DNA from: Microlunatus panaciterrae
GTDB lineage: Bacteria > Actinomycetota > Actinomycetes > Propionibacteriales > Propionibacteriaceae
Length of the DNA: 64,000 nt
Assembly: GCF_016907535.1 (NCBI RefSeq)
Contig: NZ_JAFBCF010000001.1
Location: 1,488,001 to 1,552,000 of the forward strand
Direction of reading: 5' to 3'
This document shows, piece after piece, positions 63,604 to 64,000 of the stretch. A program made the position numbers and the translations under genes. Below the pieces are notes generated by a model. The model did no database searches. It saw only the letters and a list, made by a program, of their open reading frames with translations, and had not been told where the DNA came from. How positions within the stretch are numbered: position 1 is the stretch's first letter; every line of letters starts with the position of its first letter.

Positions 63604-64000
63604 TCACCGAAGACCACGAGTTGGTCTCTGTCCGGCCCGAGCGGGGCGCCCCCAGACGAGGAGGCGCTCGAACCAGCAAATGGCGATGATGGTCAAAGCA
63701 GCCCCGGCGAGCCCGGTAGCCATTGCTGCACGAGCCCTGCTCCCGGATATGTACGCCACGCTCGGTTCCGCTGGAGAAGCGAGGGTCGTGACTCTCATGG
63801 AGGGTCGTACGCCCGCGGCGTCTTGACGCTGTCGCAAGAGAGAGCTCAGCTCAGTTGCCACCTGATGTGCGGTCAGTTCGACAGCCTCGGGCGCGCTGTC
63901 CACGACTTGTACGTTGATGCTGGGCGTGAAGTACTGAGGTTGCCACTGAGTACCCTGGTTCGGCACGCGAACCTGGACACCCCGCCGTCGACCTTCACCA
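63604..64000 (-). CDS. Chain-length determinant (Wzz/YveK-like) protein, C-terminal part
   Basis: Partial: the frame stays open to the right edge of the window, so the N-terminus lies outside. The visible 131 residues have VQVVDSAPEAVELTAHQVATEL, a proline-containing SPAEPSVAYISGSRAR segment and one membrane helix (AAMATGLAGAALTIIAICWF) near the C-terminus, typical of polysaccharide co-polymerases that set chain length. It suggests the exopolysaccharide cluster continues to the right with export and length-control genes. Confidence 0.7.
   Translation of the reverse strand, partial: GEGRRRGVQVRVPNQGTQWQPQYFTPSINVQVVDSAPEAVELTAHQVATELSSLLRQRQDAAGVRPSMRVTTLASPAEPSVAYISGSRARAAMATGLAGAALTIIAICWFERLLVWGRPARAGQRPTRGLR

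Overview
This window is GC-rich, gene-dense chromosomal DNA, almost certainly from a Gram-positive actinobacterium. Propionibacteriales/Propionibacteriaceae would fit, but this is inferred from gene order and style, not from a search. Supporting signs are the order dacB - DUF2342-type metalloprotease - tilS - hpt - ftsH - folE, many GTG starts, TANNNT -10 boxes placed 6-8 bases before start codons (leaderless style), and an aerobic phenylacetate (paa) operon. I see no rRNA, tRNA, CRISPR array or intact insertion sequence.

Left part (1-12126): a LacI-type repressor faces a five-gene operon (Gfo/Idh oxidoreductase, SDR epimerase/dehydrogenase, 5-dehydro-4-deoxyglucarate dehydratase, enolase-superfamily dehydratase, ketoglutarate-semialdehyde dehydrogenase). 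Together they look like an oxidative uronate/hexarate route ending in 2-oxoglutarate. An operator-like palindrome overlaps the predicted transcription start. Next come a frameshifted methyltransferase gene, an array of about six to seven 51-bp hairpin repeats, a CFP30B-like VOC protein, a zinc alcohol dehydrogenase and an amidohydrolase.

Housekeeping block (12272-25318): a Ca2+-type P-type ATPase, folE, ftsH, hpt, tilS, metalloprotease and dacB on the minus strand, ppa on the plus strand, then an NlpC/P60 endopeptidase and two fluoride-channel (crcB) genes behind a predicted fluoride riboswitch.

Middle (25378-45238): assorted enzymes (LLM flavin oxidoreductase, DNA/RNA methylase, CE7 esterase, beta-CASP hydrolase, Rieske/DUF2231 membrane protein). 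These are followed by a compact minus-strand signalling-to-polysaccharide locus: a hybrid histidine kinase, a pyruvoyl arginine decarboxylase with an acetyltransferase-like partner, a stand-alone response regulator, a large Hpt-REC-REC-degenerate GGDEF-REC protein, a membrane-anchored HEAT-repeat protein and a processive family-2 glycosyltransferase. The last four genes overlap or abut and look like one operon. I consider this the best candidate for an under-described system. An AlkZ-like wHTH protein, an MFS transporter and a SixA-like phosphatase follow.

Right part (45266-64000): paaABCDE, in which paaB has gained a low-complexity N-terminus made of short palindromic repeats. A lipoprotein gene follows, then an exopolysaccharide cluster: a polyprenyl-phosphate sugar transferase, enzymes for an acylated amino sugar (Gfo/Idh, epimerase, DegT aminotransferase, NeuD-type acyltransferase), three glycosyltransferases, a polysaccharide deacetylase and a GNAT protein. 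It also holds two beta-helix surface proteins that share a 737-bp, about 99% identical module, and the C-terminal end of a chain-length determinant that runs off the window.
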